Shown: positions 42,984 through 52,389, counted from the first letter of the stretch. The stretch is DNA of 64,000 nt from an uncultured Rivibacter sp. (GCA_946480925.1 CAMLLU010000018.1:1-64000), one strand, 5' to 3'. Made by a program: numbers and translations. Notes: generated by a model not told the origin, from the letters alone.

Positions 42984-45008
42984 ATGAAGACCACCGTTCG
43001 CGCTGCTTGCCCGCATGATTGCCCTGACACCTGCGCGATGCGCGTCACGGTCGAAGACGGCCGTGCGGTGCGTGTACAGGGCGATCCTGACCATCCCACG
43101 ACGCATGGTGCGCTGTGCACCAAGGTGTCACGCTATCCGGAGCGCACCTATCACGCCGAGCGAGTGCTGCAGCCGCTCAAGCGGGTCGGGCCGAAGGGGA
43201 GGGGGCAGTTCGAGCGTGTGAGCTGGGAGGAGGCGCTTTCCGACATTGCAGCGCGTCTGCGAGCCATTGCCTCACGCAACCCCGAGGCGGTGCTGCCTTA
43301 CAGCTATGCCGGCACCATGGGGCTGGTGCAAGGCGAAAGCATGGCGGCGCGCTTTTTCCACAGAATGGGGTCCTCGCTGCTGGACCGCACGATCTGCGCC
43401 AGCGCCGGCGGCGAGGCGCTGGCCGCGACCTACGGCGGCAAGGTCGGCATGCACGTCGAGCAGTTCGCGCACAGCAAGCTCATCGTGATCTGGGGCAGCA
43501 ACAGCATCACGTCCAACCTGCATTTCTGGACCTTCGCACAGGCGGCCAAACGCGACGGCGCCAAACTGGTGTGCATCGATCCGCGCCGCACCGAGACGGC
43601 CGACAAATGTCACCAGCACATCGCGCTGCTGCCTGGCACCGACGGCGCGTTGGCGCTGGGCGTGATGCGCGAGCTGGTGGTCAATGACTGGCTCGACCAC
43701 GACTACATTGCTCGCCACACCGAAGGCTGGGAGGCCTTGCGCGACAAGGCCATGGCTTGGTCGCCCGAGCGCACGGCCGAGGTTTGCGGCATCACTGCCG
43801 ACGAAGTGCGCCAGCTGGCGCGCGACTGGGGCACCACCAAGCCTGCGGCGATCCGCCTCAACTACGGCGTGCAACGCGCGCGTGGTGGTGGCAATGCGGT
43901 GCGGCTGGTGGCGGCGCTGCCTTGCCTCACGGGCGCGTGGCGGCACGCGGCCGGCGGTCTGCTGCTGTCGAGCTCGGGCTGGTTCCCTGTCAACAAGGCC
44001 GCGTTGCAGCGGCCTGATCTGCTGGCGGGCCGCAAACCGCGCACCATCAACATGAGCACGATCGGCGGCGACCTGCTGCGTGAAAGCTCCCCGGAGTTCG
44101 GCCCGAAGATCGAAGCGGTGGTCATCTACAACAGCAACCCGGTGGCAGTTGCCCCGGAGTCGGCCAAGGTCGTGCGCGGCTTTGCCCGTGAAGACCTGTT
44201 CACGGTGGTCCTGGAGCACTTTCTTACCGACACCGCTGACCATGCCGACTACGTGCTGCCGGCCACCACCCAGCTCGAGCACCTCGACGTGCACCTGAGC
44301 TACGGCCACACGTACGCGCTGATCAACGAGCCGGCCGTCGCGCCGCTTGGCGAGGCGCTTTCCAACACCGAGATCTTTCGCCGGCTGGCGGCGCGCATGG
44401 GCTACGGCGACGCGTGCTTTTCAGAAAGCGACGAGCAGATCGCTTCGGTGGCTTTCGGTGACCACATTCCCTTCGAGCAGCTCAAGCGCGATGGCTGGGT
44501 CAAGCTGCCGCTGCCCGACGCGCCGTTTGCCAACGGCGGCTTCCTCACACCGAGCGGCAAATGCCGTCTCGACGCGCCCGGTCTCGGCGTGCCCGACTAC
44601 GTGCCGAACTACGAGTCGGCAGCTTCGGCGCCCGAGCTCGCCGCACGCTACCCGCTGGCGATGATCTCGCCGCCAGCACGCCACTTTCTCAACTCGACTT
44701 TCGTCAACGTCACCAGCCTGCGCAGCATCGAAGGCCAACCGCTGCTCGAGATCCACCCGAGCGACGCCATCGCGCGCGGCATCGTCGACGGCACGATGGT
44801 GCGCGTGTTCAACGACCGCGGTGAATACCGCTGCGCAGCCTCCGTGAGCGAGCGTGCGCGCCCCGGTGTCGTCAACGGCCTGGGTATCTGGTGGCGCAAG
44901 CTCGGCCTCGATGGCACCAACGTCAACGAGCTCACGCACCAGCGACTCACCGACATCGGCCGCGCACCCAGCTTCTACGACTGCCTGGTCGAAGTCGCGG
45001 CTGCCTGA
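42984..45008 (+). CDS. Molybdopterin oxidoreductase family protein
   Basis: A 674-residue member of the DMSO reductase/formate dehydrogenase superfamily. The [4Fe-4S] site is 'CPHDCPDTCAMRV' with 'HGALCTK' (C-x3-C-x3-C...C). Molybdopterin-binding regions include 'VLPYSYAGTMGLVQGESMAARF', 'IVIWGSNSITSNLHFW' and 'VVIYNSNPVAVAP'. There is no Tat signal, so it is cytoplasmic. No selenocysteine or obvious Cys ligand is present at the usual site ('TICASAGGEAL'). The substrate is unknown. The ATG at 42984 is chosen from the first Cys motif. Its stop overlaps the next start. Confidence 0.9.
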   Translation: MKTTVRAACPHDCPDTCAMRVTVEDGRAVRVQGDPDHPTTHGALCTKVSRYPERTYHAERVLQPLKRVGPKGRGQFERVSWEEALSDIAARLRAIASRNPEAVLPYSYAGTMGLVQGESMAARFFHRMGSSLLDRTICASAGGEALAATYGGKVGMHVEQFAHSKLIVIWGSNSITSNLHFWTFAQAAKRDGAKLVCIDPRRTETADKCHQHIALLPGTDGALALGVMRELVVNDWLDHDYIARHTEGWEALRDKAMAWSPERTAEVCGITADEVRQLARDWGTTKPAAIRLNYGVQRARGGGNAVRLVAALPCLTGAWRHAAGGLLLSSSGWFPVNKAALQRPDLLAGRKPRTINMSTIGGDLLRESSPEFGPKIEAVVIYNSNPVAVAPESAKVVRGFAREDLFTVVLEHFLTDTADHADYVLPATTQLEHLDVHLSYGHTYALINEPAVAPLGEALSNTEIFRRLAARMGYGDACFSESDEQIASVAFGDHIPFEQLKRDGWVKLPLPDAPFANGGFLTPSGKCRLDAPGLGVPDYVPNYESAASAPELAARYPLAMISPPARHFLNSTFVNVTSLRSIEGQPLLEIHPSDAIARGIVDGTMVRVFNDRGEYRCAASVSERARPGVVNGLGIWWRKLGLDGTNVNELTHQRLTDIGRAPSFYDCLVEVAAA

Positions 45009-46096
45009 TGGCCACGAGACGCTGGCGCTGGGTCGGGATGGCAACATTCGGTGTTTTGGGCACGCTCGTGCTCGCAGCCGCCACGCTGTGCCTCACCACC
45101 GGCTGCAGCACCATCGGCTACCTGGCGCAGTCGGCCCAGGGGCACTTCAACCTGCTGTCTGCGGCGCGCCCCGTGAACCAGTTGCTGGACGACACCGGCA
45201 CCACGCCGGAGCTGCGTGAACGCCTGGCGCTGACCCAGAGGATGCGTGACTACGCGGTCAAGGAGTTGCAGTTGCCGGACAACGGCAGCTATCGCAAATA
45301 CGCCGACCTTGGTCGCAACGCCGTGGTGTGGAACGTGGTGGCCGCACCAGAGTTGAGCCTGAAGCTCAAGACCTGGTGCTTCCCCGTGGTGGGCTGCGTG
45401 GGCTACCGTGGCTATTTCGACCGTGCCGCTGCCGACGCGCTGGCTGCCGAGCTGCGTGCCGAAGGCAACGAAGTGACGGTCTATGGCGTGCCGGCCTATT
45501 CGACGCTCGGCTGGTTCGACGACCCGCTGCTCAACACCTTCATCCGCTACCCCGAAGGCGAGCTGGCGCGCATGCTGTTCCACGAGCTGGCACATCAGGT
45601 GGCCTATGCCAGCGGTGACACCGAGTTCAACGAAAGCTTTGCGACGGCCGTCGAGCGCCTGGGTGGCAGCCGCTGGCTGAATGAGCGCGCCAGTCCGGCG
45701 GCGCGCGAGGAATACCAGCGCTTCGATGCCCGGCGCCAGGCCTTTCGCGAGCTGACGATGCGCTACCGCAACCGCTTCGAAGCCCTGTATGCATCGAATC
45801 GGCCCGACGACGAAAAACGTTTGGCCAAGACGGCGTTGATGCAGGAAATGCGCGCCGAATACGAACAGCTCAAGGCCGGACCGTTCGGCGGCTATGCCGG
45901 CTTCGACGGCTGGTTCGCGCGTGCCAACAACGCGTCGCTAGGGGTGCTGGCCGCCTACAACGCACTGGTGCCGGCCTTCGAGGCGCTGTTCGAGGCCGAG
46001 GGGCGCGACTTCGGGCGTTTCTATGCGCAGGTCAAGCGTTTGGCCGCATTGCCGAAGGACGAGCGTCGCGCCACACTGCAGCGTTACCTGCACTGA
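45008..46096 (+). CDS. Lipoprotein-type aminopeptidase (putative zinc peptidase)
   Basis: A 362-residue protein with an N-terminal hydrophobic segment ending in a lipobox-like LTTGC (Cys33). The zinc site is H192-E193 in 'MLFHELAHQVAYASGDTEFNESFATAVE' (HExxH with a downstream Glu). This matches a family of predicted periplasmic aminopeptidases in proteobacteria (DUF2265-like). It is coupled to the molybdopterin oxidoreductase by a TGATG overlap. The substrate is unknown. Confidence 0.85.
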   Translation: MATRRWRWVGMATFGVLGTLVLAAATLCLTTGCSTIGYLAQSAQGHFNLLSAARPVNQLLDDTGTTPELRERLALTQRMRDYAVKELQLPDNGSYRKYADLGRNAVVWNVVAAPELSLKLKTWCFPVVGCVGYRGYFDRAAADALAAELRAEGNEVTVYGVPAYSTLGWFDDPLLNTFIRYPEGELARMLFHELAHQVAYASGDTEFNESFATAVERLGGSRWLNERASPAAREEYQRFDARRQAFRELTMRYRNRFEALYASNRPDDEKRLAKTALMQEMRAEYEQLKAGPFGGYAGFDGWFARANNASLGVLAAYNALVPAFEALFEAEGRDFGRFYAQVKRLAALPKDERRATLQRYLH

Positions 46097-46120
46097 AGCG
46101 CTGAACCGGAGTCAACATAC

Positions 46121-46444
46121 ATGCCAGACATCGCCATCCGCCGTGAGCACCACCTGGGCCTCAAGAAGGCTCGCGAGATCGCTTGGCAGTGGGCTGAAAA
46201 GGTCGAAGCCGAGTTCAACATGGAGTGCACGGTCGAAGAGGGCGACGACGAGGACGTCGTGCACTTCGAGCGCTCGGGCGTCAACGGCATGCTGCGGGTG
46301 ACGGCCGATGCTTTCGACCTGAACGCCAAGCTCGGCTTCCTGCTGGGGGCGTTCCAGAAGACGATCGAAGGCGAGATCCTCAAGAACCTCGACGAACTGC
46401 TGGGCGGTGCCGCGGCCAAGAAGGCGCCACGCAAGAAAGGCTGA
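46121..46444 (+). CDS. Polyhydroxyalkanoic acid system family protein
   Basis: A 107-residue protein. 'MPDIAIRREHHLGLKKAREIAWQWAEKVEAEF' followed by 'RSGVNGMLRVTADAFDLNAKLGFLLGAF' matches the small PHA-system family often found with PHA granule genes. The C-terminus is Lys/Ala-rich (AAAKKAPRKKG). Its role is probably in granule formation or regulation. It precedes a Crp/Fnr-type regulator on the same strand. Confidence 0.9.
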   Translation: MPDIAIRREHHLGLKKAREIAWQWAEKVEAEFNMECTVEEGDDEDVVHFERSGVNGMLRVTADAFDLNAKLGFLLGAFQKTIEGEILKNLDELLGGAAAKKAPRKKG

Positions 46445-46500
46445 ACACGGGATGGCGCTATGTCTTGTGACGTAGCCGCTCGCCCTGGCCGGAAAAGCTC

Positions 46501-47232
46501 ATGTTCGTGCCCTGTGCCGCGTGTCCGCTGAGACAGCTGCCCAGCTTCCGCGCCAACGAGCCCAAGGAGATCGACTTCATCCAGCGCTTCAAGCAAGCGC
46601 ATCGCGCCTTGCGTTCGGGCAGTACGCTGGTGCATGAGCGCCGTGCCGCGGGCGAGCTGTTCACGCTGTTCTCCGGCTGGGCCTTCCGCTACAACACGCT
46701 CAGCGATGGCCGGCGGCAGATCCTCAACTTCCTGCTGCCCGGTGACTTCTTCGGCCTGCAGGAGCGGCTGGGCGAGATGTCGCCGCACGGGGTGGAGGCG
46801 CTCACCGACGTCGAGCTCTGCGTCTTCCCGGCGGCGGGGCTGTGGGACCTGTTCAAGAACCACCCGGGGTTGGCCTACGACATCACCTGGCTCGCTGCGC
46901 ACGAGGAGCGCATCGTCGACATGAACCTTGTCTCGGTGGGGCGGCGCAGCGCGGCCGAGCGCGTCGCGATGCTGCTCATCCACCTGCACAAGCGGGCGAG
47001 CCAGCTGGGCCTGGTGGACGATGAGGGCGGCGTGCCGTTCCCGATGAACCAGACCCACGTGGCCGATGCACTTGGGCTGTCACTGGTGCACACCAACAAG
47101 ACCATGAGCCGGCTGCGGCAGCTCGATCTCTATGCACTGCGCGGCGACCGGCTCTATTTGCACCAGCCGCACGCGCTGCAGCAGCTGGCCGACTACTACG
47201 AAAGCCCGCTGCCGTCGCGCCCGCTGGTGTGA
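46501..47232 (+). CDS. Crp/Fnr-family transcriptional regulator
   Basis: A 243-residue regulator. A cNMP-binding-like N-terminal domain ('ELFTLFSGWAFRYNTLSDGRRQILNFLLPGDFFG', ~52-85) is followed by a winged HTH (~180-225, 'MNQTHVADALGLSLVHTNKTMSRL'). It has Cys at 5, 8 and 107, recalling part of the FNR cluster ligands but short of the four required, so an oxygen-sensing cluster is doubtful. It lies between PHA-system and acyl-CoA-binding genes. Confidence 0.9.
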   Translation: MFVPCAACPLRQLPSFRANEPKEIDFIQRFKQAHRALRSGSTLVHERRAAGELFTLFSGWAFRYNTLSDGRRQILNFLLPGDFFGLQERLGEMSPHGVEALTDVELCVFPAAGLWDLFKNHPGLAYDITWLAAHEERIVDMNLVSVGRRSAAERVAMLLIHLHKRASQLGLVDDEGGVPFPMNQTHVADALGLSLVHTNKTMSRLRQLDLYALRGDRLYLHQPHALQQLADYYESPLPSRPLV

Positions 47233-47243
47233 GCGGGCGCTGT

Positions 47244-47498
47244 TTACTTCAGCGATTCGATGAGGTCGATGTATTCCTGCATCGCCTCCTCGCTGGACTT
47301 GCCCTTCAGCGCGTCCCAAGCATCGAACTTGGCGCGGCCCACCATGTCGGTGAACCCGGGGCGCTTGCCTTCCACGTCGCCGGCCGCGGCCTGCTTGTAC
47401 AGCGCGTAGATCTTCAGCAGCGTCATGTTGTCGGGTTTCTCGGGCAGTTGCTTCGATTCGGCAACGGCTTGTTCGAATGCGGCTTTCAGATCGGCCAT
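47244..47498 (-). CDS. Acyl-CoA-binding protein (ACBP)
   Basis: An 84-residue four-helix protein. 'LKIYALYKQAAAGDVEGKRPGFTDMVGRAKFDAWDALKG' is the ACBP ligand motif, with the conserved Tyr/Lys and Lys/Trp-Asp pattern. It binds long-chain acyl-CoA in the cytoplasm. ATG 47498 has GAGGAGA upstream. It converges on the Crp/Fnr gene and is divergent from the WS/DGAT gene, consistent with joint handling of acyl-CoA. Confidence 0.95.
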   Translation of the reverse strand: MADLKAAFEQAVAESKQLPEKPDNMTLLKIYALYKQAAAGDVEGKRPGFTDMVGRAKFDAWDALKGKSSEEAMQEYIDLIESLK

Positions 47499-47601
47499 GA
47501 TGTTTGTCTCCTCTGAAGAGAAAATCGGATTGACGGCGGGCATCTTAGCCAGCATCGTCTAGAACGAACAACCAAGAACCACCCGGAAGAGGAGAGTCGC
47601 G

Positions 47602-49044
47602 ATGCCCGTCAAAGGCGCCGAGCGCATGTCGCGCGTGGACACCGCATGGCTGCGCATGGACACGCAGGCCAACCTGATGATGATCGTCGGCGTGTGGCTG
47701 CTGGAGCCGGCAGTGCCCTACGCACTGTTGTGCCAGCGGGTCGAAGAGCGGCTGCTGAAGTACCGTCGCTTTCGACAGAAGGTGGTCGAAGACGCGATGG
47801 GCGCGAGCTGGGTCATGGACTCCGGCTTCGACCTGCAGCGGAACGTCGTGCGCGAGACGCTCGCGTCCCAGCGCGGCCAGCCTTTGCAGCGCGCGCTGGA
47901 GCAGCGTGTGGCCGAGCTGGCTGCCACGCCGCTCGACCCCGACCGGCCACTGTGGCAATTGCACCTCGTGGAGGACTACCAGGACGAGCACGGCCACAAG
48001 GGCAGCGTGCTGATCGCACGCATCCACCACTGCATTGCCGATGGCATCGCGCTGATCTCGGTGATGCTGTCCATCACAGACGGCGGCAAGGCGCCACCTG
48101 AACGCAAGCAGAAGCCCGACGGCGAACAGGACTGGCTGGCCGATGCGGTGCTCAAGCCCATCACCGACCTCACCATCAAGGCCATTGGCATGTATGGCGA
48201 CGGGGTGGTCAAGTCGATGGAGATGCTGTCGAACCCGGCCCGCCCGCTGGTGGGCTCGCTCGATGCGGCACGAGTGGGCTACCAGGTGATGAGCGACGTG
48301 GCCGCGCTGGCACTGATGCCCGACGATTCGCACACGCCGCTGAAAGGCAAGCCCGGCAATGCCAAGCGTGTGGCCTGGTGCGAGCCGATCCCGCTTGACG
48401 ACGTGAAAGCCATCGGCCGTGCGTTGGGTTGCTCGATCAACGACGTGCTGCTGGCTTGCGCGGCCGGCGCGATCGGCGGCTACCTGGAAGCCACGGGCGA
48501 CAAGACCGCCGGCAAGGAGATCCGTGCGATGGTGCCGGTGAACCTGCGCCCGCTCGAAAAAGCCCATCAACTCGGCAATCGCTTCGGCCTCGTCCCGCTG
48601 GTGCTGCCGATCGGCATCGACAACCCCATCGAGCGCGTGTACGCAGTGCGTGCGCGGATGAACGAACTCAAGGGCAGCTACCAGCCGCTGCTGGCGTTTG
48701 CGGTGCTGGCCGTGGCGGGGCTGCTCATCAAGCCGGTGCAGCACGCGTTGCTGAACCTGTTTGCCAAGAAGGCCACCGCGGTGATGACCAACGTGCCCGG
48801 GCCGAAGGAGCTGCTGAAGTTCTGCGGCTCCACGCTCAAACAGGTGATGTTCTGGGTGCCGCAGTCAGGCGACATCGGCATGGGGGTGAGCATCCTGTCC
48901 TACGGCGGAGGCGTGCAGTTCGGCCTCATCACCGACAGCAAGCTGTGTCCCGACCCCGAAAACATCATCGCCCGCTTCGGGCCCGAATTCGAGAAGCTGC
49001 TGATGGTGACGCTCATGCTCCCCTGGGGGGACGAAGCGGGCTGA
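47602..49044 (+). CDS. Wax ester synthase / diacylglycerol acyltransferase (WS/DGAT)
   Basis: A 480-residue bifunctional acyltransferase that makes wax esters or triacylglycerol from acyl-CoA. The active site HHxxxDG is 'IARIHHCIADGIAL' (~139-145). 'NDVLLACAAGAIGGYL' (~282) and 'VTNVPGP'-like 'VMTNVPGPKELLKF' are family landmarks. A good Shine-Dalgarno (GGAAGAGGAGA) precedes ATG 47602. It probably uses acyl-CoA delivered by the adjacent ACBP. Confidence 0.95.
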   Translation: MPVKGAERMSRVDTAWLRMDTQANLMMIVGVWLLEPAVPYALLCQRVEERLLKYRRFRQKVVEDAMGASWVMDSGFDLQRNVVRETLASQRGQPLQRALEQRVAELAATPLDPDRPLWQLHLVEDYQDEHGHKGSVLIARIHHCIADGIALISVMLSITDGGKAPPERKQKPDGEQDWLADAVLKPITDLTIKAIGMYGDGVVKSMEMLSNPARPLVGSLDAARVGYQVMSDVAALALMPDDSHTPLKGKPGNAKRVAWCEPIPLDDVKAIGRALGCSINDVLLACAAGAIGGYLEATGDKTAGKEIRAMVPVNLRPLEKAHQLGNRFGLVPLVLPIGIDNPIERVYAVRARMNELKGSYQPLLAFAVLAVAGLLIKPVQHALLNLFAKKATAVMTNVPGPKELLKFCGSTLKQVMFWVPQSGDIGMGVSILSYGGGVQFGLITDSKLCPDPENIIARFGPEFEKLLMVTLMLPWGDEAG

Positions 49045-49068
49045 GCCTGTGGGCCGCCGCGCTGTCGT

Positions 49069-49842
49069 TCAGTCTTCCAACTCGGCCTTGGCCATTTCGA
49101 CGTCGAGCCGCTCCATCGCATCGGCCGGCTCGCAGGCGGCCGCCTCGGCGTAGAGCTTCTCGGCCTCCTTCATTTTCTTGTCGCCTTCGAGCATGACGAG
49201 GCCGTTGGCGTACTCGACCCGGGCAATCGCCGACGTCGGGTTGAGCTTGAGCGCCTGCTGGAACAGCTTCAGGCCGGTAGCGGCATCGGCGCCCTGCGTC
49301 TTGCCGAGCAGCTTGCCCACCTTGTCGATCACCTCGGCGTGGAAGGTGCCCAGCGCGATGTGCGCGTCGGCGTGCTTGGGTGAGAGCTTGATGGCAGTTT
49401 CGAGTGCGGTTTTCACCTTGCCGCCCAGTCCTTGCGCCAGCGCCTTCGCCACGCTGATGCCCTGACTGTAGCGGCCCAGCGCATAGGCCTGCCAGTAGTA
49501 GGCGTTGGCGTTCTTGGGCTCCTCGGCCTGCTGCGCCTCGGCACGCTCGGCCACCTCAAGAAAGAGCTCGAGCTTCTTCTTTTCGCTCTTTTCGAGGTAG
49601 TTGGCGTAGATGGCCTGCGCCTTGTTGGCCACCGTGACACCCGCGCCGCCGGCTTTCAAGCCCGCTTCGGCGGCCTTCTGGAAATCACCCACGTGGAACA
49701 ACGCCCAGGCTTCGATGACCGCGGCGTCCTTCGGGAAGGGCTCCGCATCACCGGCATGCAACCGGGTCCAGTGCTTCTTGAGTGAAGCGGCGTCGTGATG
49801 GTAGGCGTCGCTGTCGTATGGAAAGGCGGTCCACTTGGCCAT
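49069..49842 (-). CDS. Tetratricopeptide-repeat protein
   Basis: A 257-residue cytoplasmic protein with several TPR-like helical pairs, e.g. 'AAVIEAWALFHVGDFQKAAEAGLK', 'TALETAIKLSPKHADAHIALGTFHAE' and 'LKLFQQALKLNPTSAIARVEYANGLV'. There is no signal peptide. It is 27 bp downstream of a TetR regulator and convergent with the WS/DGAT gene. A scaffolding role is likely but its partner is unknown. Confidence 0.85.
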   Translation of the reverse strand: MAKWTAFPYDSDAYHHDAASLKKHWTRLHAGDAEPFPKDAAVIEAWALFHVGDFQKAAEAGLKAGGAGVTVANKAQAIYANYLEKSEKKKLELFLEVAERAEAQQAEEPKNANAYYWQAYALGRYSQGISVAKALAQGLGGKVKTALETAIKLSPKHADAHIALGTFHAEVIDKVGKLLGKTQGADAATGLKLFQQALKLNPTSAIARVEYANGLVMLEGDKKMKEAEKLYAEAAACEPADAMERLDVEMAKAELED

Positions 49843-49869
49843 GGGTAGTCTCCTCGGTCGTATTCGGCT

Positions 49870-50538
49870 TCAGTTCTTGGCGTAGCTGCCCACCAGCGAC
49901 AGCATGTGAGCCCGCTGAGAGGCTTCGAGATAGGGCAGCAACAGGCTCAGCACGTGGTAGGCGCCGCGCATGAGTGCAGCATTGGCGCTTTCGGGTTCCA
50001 GCGCCTTGCGCGGGTCACGCACGTATTCGTAGCTGAGCCAGTAAGTGAGCACCACCACCATCGAAGTGGCCACCGGCTCGGCCTCGCGCGCATCGATGCG
50101 GATGCTCTGGTGGCGCGACAGCCCGTCGAGCACCGCACGCACGGCCTGTTGCTTGTTCTTCAGTACGAACTGGAAATGCGTCTCCAGGCGCCGGTTCTTC
50201 GACAGCAGGTCGTTCAGGTCGCGGTACAGGAAGCGGTATTGCCAGACCAGCTCGAAGAACATGTGGAAGAACAGCCAGGCGTCCTCGACGTTCTTGACGT
50301 TGTCGGCCGCGTTGAGCAGTTCGGTGAGTGCACGCTCGTAGCGGTCGAACAGGCTGTTGATCAGCTCGTCCTTGGCGGGGTAGTGGTAGTAGAGGTTGCC
50401 GGGGCTGATGTTCAGTTCGGCGGAAATGAGCGTCGTGGAGACGTTGGGCTCGCCGAAGCGGTTGAACAGCTCCAGCGTGACTTCAAGGATGCGCTCGGCG
50501 GTGCGGCGCGGTTCCTTCTTGTTGGTCCTCGAACTCAT
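49870..50538 (-). CDS. TetR/AcrR-family transcriptional regulator
   Basis: A 222-residue regulator starting at ATG 50538. The HTH is 'RRTAERILEVTLELFNRFGEPNVSTTLISAELNISPGNLYYHYPAKDELI'. The C-terminal ligand domain contains 'FHMFFELVWQYRFLYRDLNDLL', common in a Burkholderiales TetR group near PHA/lipid genes. It lies upstream of the TPR gene and opposite the ABC exporter; the exporter, the TPR gene or the WS/DGAT gene are candidate targets. Confidence 0.9.
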   Translation of the reverse strand: MSSRTNKKEPRRTAERILEVTLELFNRFGEPNVSTTLISAELNISPGNLYYHYPAKDELINSLFDRYERALTELLNAADNVKNVEDAWLFFHMFFELVWQYRFLYRDLNDLLSKNRRLETHFQFVLKNKQQAVRAVLDGLSRHQSIRIDAREAEPVATSMVVVLTYWLSYEYVRDPRKALEPESANAALMRGAYHVLSLLLPYLEASQRAHMLSLVGSYAKN

Positions 50539-50661
50539 GGGCAACCCTGTCTTTCGGGGCTGCCAATCTAGCATCGACCCGGCACCCGTCCAACGGGGCG
50601 CAGGAGAGTGCTTCCCCTACGGTAACTGGGCCCAAGGGTGCTGCCTACAATCCGAGACCCC

Positions 50662-51618
50662 ATGCCGGCCGTTTCCTTCCAGCACGTTTCCAAGACCTAC
50701 ACCTCCTCGCGCGGCGACGTGCGCGCGCTGCAGGACGTGAGCTTCGACATCGAATCCGGCGAGTTTTTCGGGCTGCTGGGCCCCAACGGCGCGGGCAAGA
50801 CTACGCTCATCAGCATCCTGGCGGGTTTGAGCCGGGCCAGTGCCGGCTCGGTCACGGTGCACGGCCACGACGTGGTGACCGGCTACGCCGCAGCCCGCAA
50901 GTCGCTCGGCATCGTGCCGCAGGAGCTGGTGTTCGACCCGTTTTTCAGCGTGCGCGAGACGTTGCGCATCCAGAGCGGCTACTTCGGCGTGAAGAACAAC
51001 GACGCCTGGATCGACGAGCTGCTCGAAAACCTGGGCTTGGCCGACAAGGCCAACGCCAACATGCGCCAGCTCTCGGGTGGCATGAAGCGCCGCGTGCTGG
51101 TGGCGCAGGCGCTGGTGCACCGCCCGCCGGTCATCGTGCTCGACGAGCCCACTGCGGGCGTGGACGTGGAGCTGCGGCAGACGCTGTGGCAATTCATCGC
51201 GCGACTCAACCGCCAAGGTCACACCGTGCTGCTGACCACCCATTACCTCGAAGAAGCCGAGGCCCTGTGCGGGCGCATCGCCATGCTCAAGCAAGGCAGC
51301 GTGGTAGCGCTGGACCGCACCTCCAACCTGCTGGCCGGCACCGCCAGCACGATGCTGCGCTTCAAGACCGACGATGCACTGCCTGCGACCGTGGCCGCAC
51401 AGGCCCGTGTCACCGGCCGCATCGTGCAGGTGACCGCGCACGACGCCACCGAGGTGGAGTCTCTGCTGGCAACGTTGCGCGGCGCCGGCGTGCGCATCGA
51501 AGACCTGGAGATCGGCCGCGCCGACCTGGAAGACGTGTTCCTGGAGATCATGCAGTCGCACAGCTCCCCTGTGCCGCTGGATGCGGTGGTGGCCGCCGCC
51601 CGAAGGGTTGCAGCATGA
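50662..51618 (+). CDS. ABC transporter ATP-binding protein (ABC-2 exporter)
   Basis: A 318-residue ATPase. Walker A is 'LLGPNGAGKTTLISIL' (~40), signature 'LSGGMKRRVLVAQAL' (~138), and Walker B 'VIVLDEPTAGVD' (~158). The C-terminal extension after ~230 is as in DrrA/NodI-type exporters. ATG 50662 is chosen from the alignment to the domain start. Its stop overlaps the permease ATG by 4 bp. Function of the pair in Burkholderiales is export of a lipid or drug-like compound, not known precisely. Confidence 0.92.
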   Translation: MPAVSFQHVSKTYTSSRGDVRALQDVSFDIESGEFFGLLGPNGAGKTTLISILAGLSRASAGSVTVHGHDVVTGYAAARKSLGIVPQELVFDPFFSVRETLRIQSGYFGVKNNDAWIDELLENLGLADKANANMRQLSGGMKRRVLVAQALVHRPPVIVLDEPTAGVDVELRQTLWQFIARLNRQGHTVLLTTHYLEEAEALCGRIAMLKQGSVVALDRTSNLLAGTASTMLRFKTDDALPATVAAQARVTGRIVQVTAHDATEVESLLATLRGAGVRIEDLEIGRADLEDVFLEIMQSHSSPVPLDAVVAAARRVAA

Positions 51619-52376
51619 ACCTCGACGGTGCTTCGACCCTGTTCCGCAAGGAGATCCTGCGCTTCTGGAAGGTGGCCTTCCAGACCGTGGCCGCGCCGGT
51701 GCTCACCGCTGTGCTCTACCTGCTGATCTTCGGCCACGTGCTCGAAGACCACGTGAAGGTCTATGACCAGGTCGGCTACACCAGCTTCCTGATTCCTGGC
51801 CTCGTGATGATGAGCGTGCTGCAGAACTCGTTCGCCAACAGCTCGTCATCGTTGATCCAGAGCAAGATCACCGGCAACCTCGTGTTCCTGCTCGTCACGC
51901 CGCTGTCGCACTGGGCATGGTTCGTGGCCTACGTGGGTGCTTCGGTCGTACGCGGTGTGGTGGTGGGCCTGGGCGTGTTCCTCGTGACCGTGTGGTTTGC
52001 ACCGCTGCACCTGGCCGAGCCATGGTGGGTCGTGGTGTTTGCGGTCCTCGGTGCCGGCATGCTCGGCTCGCTAGGGCTGGTGGCTGGGCTGTGGGCCGAG
52101 AAGTTCGACCAGATGGCGGCGTTCCAGAACTTCCTCATCATGCCGATGACCTTCCTGGCCGGTGTCTTCTACTCGGTGCATTCGCTGCCGAGCTTCTGGC
52201 AGGGCGTGAGTCACCTGAACCCGTTCTTCTACATGATCGACGGCTTCCGCCGCGGCTTCTTCGGTCAGAGCGACGTATCGCCGTGGCTGAGCCTGGGCAT
52301 CGTGAGTGCGAGTTTTGTCGTGGTGGCAGGCATTGCCTTGGCCCTGTTGAAAAGCGGCTACAAGCTGCGCCACTAG
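51615..52376 (+). CDS. ABC-2 type permease
   Basis: A 253-residue membrane protein with six hydrophobic segments, e.g. 'VAAPVLTAVLYLLIFGHVL', 'TSFLIPGLVMMSVLQNSF', 'MPMTFLAGVFYSVHSLPSFW' and 'ASFVVVAGIALALLKSGYKL'. It fits the ABC-2/NodJ family and would pair with the ATPase encoded just upstream (ATGA overlap). It lies 13 bp upstream of ibaG, so it is part of the long plus-strand run. Confidence 0.92.
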   Translation: MNLDGASTLFRKEILRFWKVAFQTVAAPVLTAVLYLLIFGHVLEDHVKVYDQVGYTSFLIPGLVMMSVLQNSFANSSSSLIQSKITGNLVFLLVTPLSHWAWFVAYVGASVVRGVVVGLGVFLVTVWFAPLHLAEPWWVVVFAVLGAGMLGSLGLVAGLWAEKFDQMAAFQNFLIMPMTFLAGVFYSVHSLPSFWQGVSHLNPFFYMIDGFRRGFFGQSDVSPWLSLGIVSASFVVVAGIALALLKSGYKLRH

Positions 52377-52389
52377 AATCTCGCCCATC

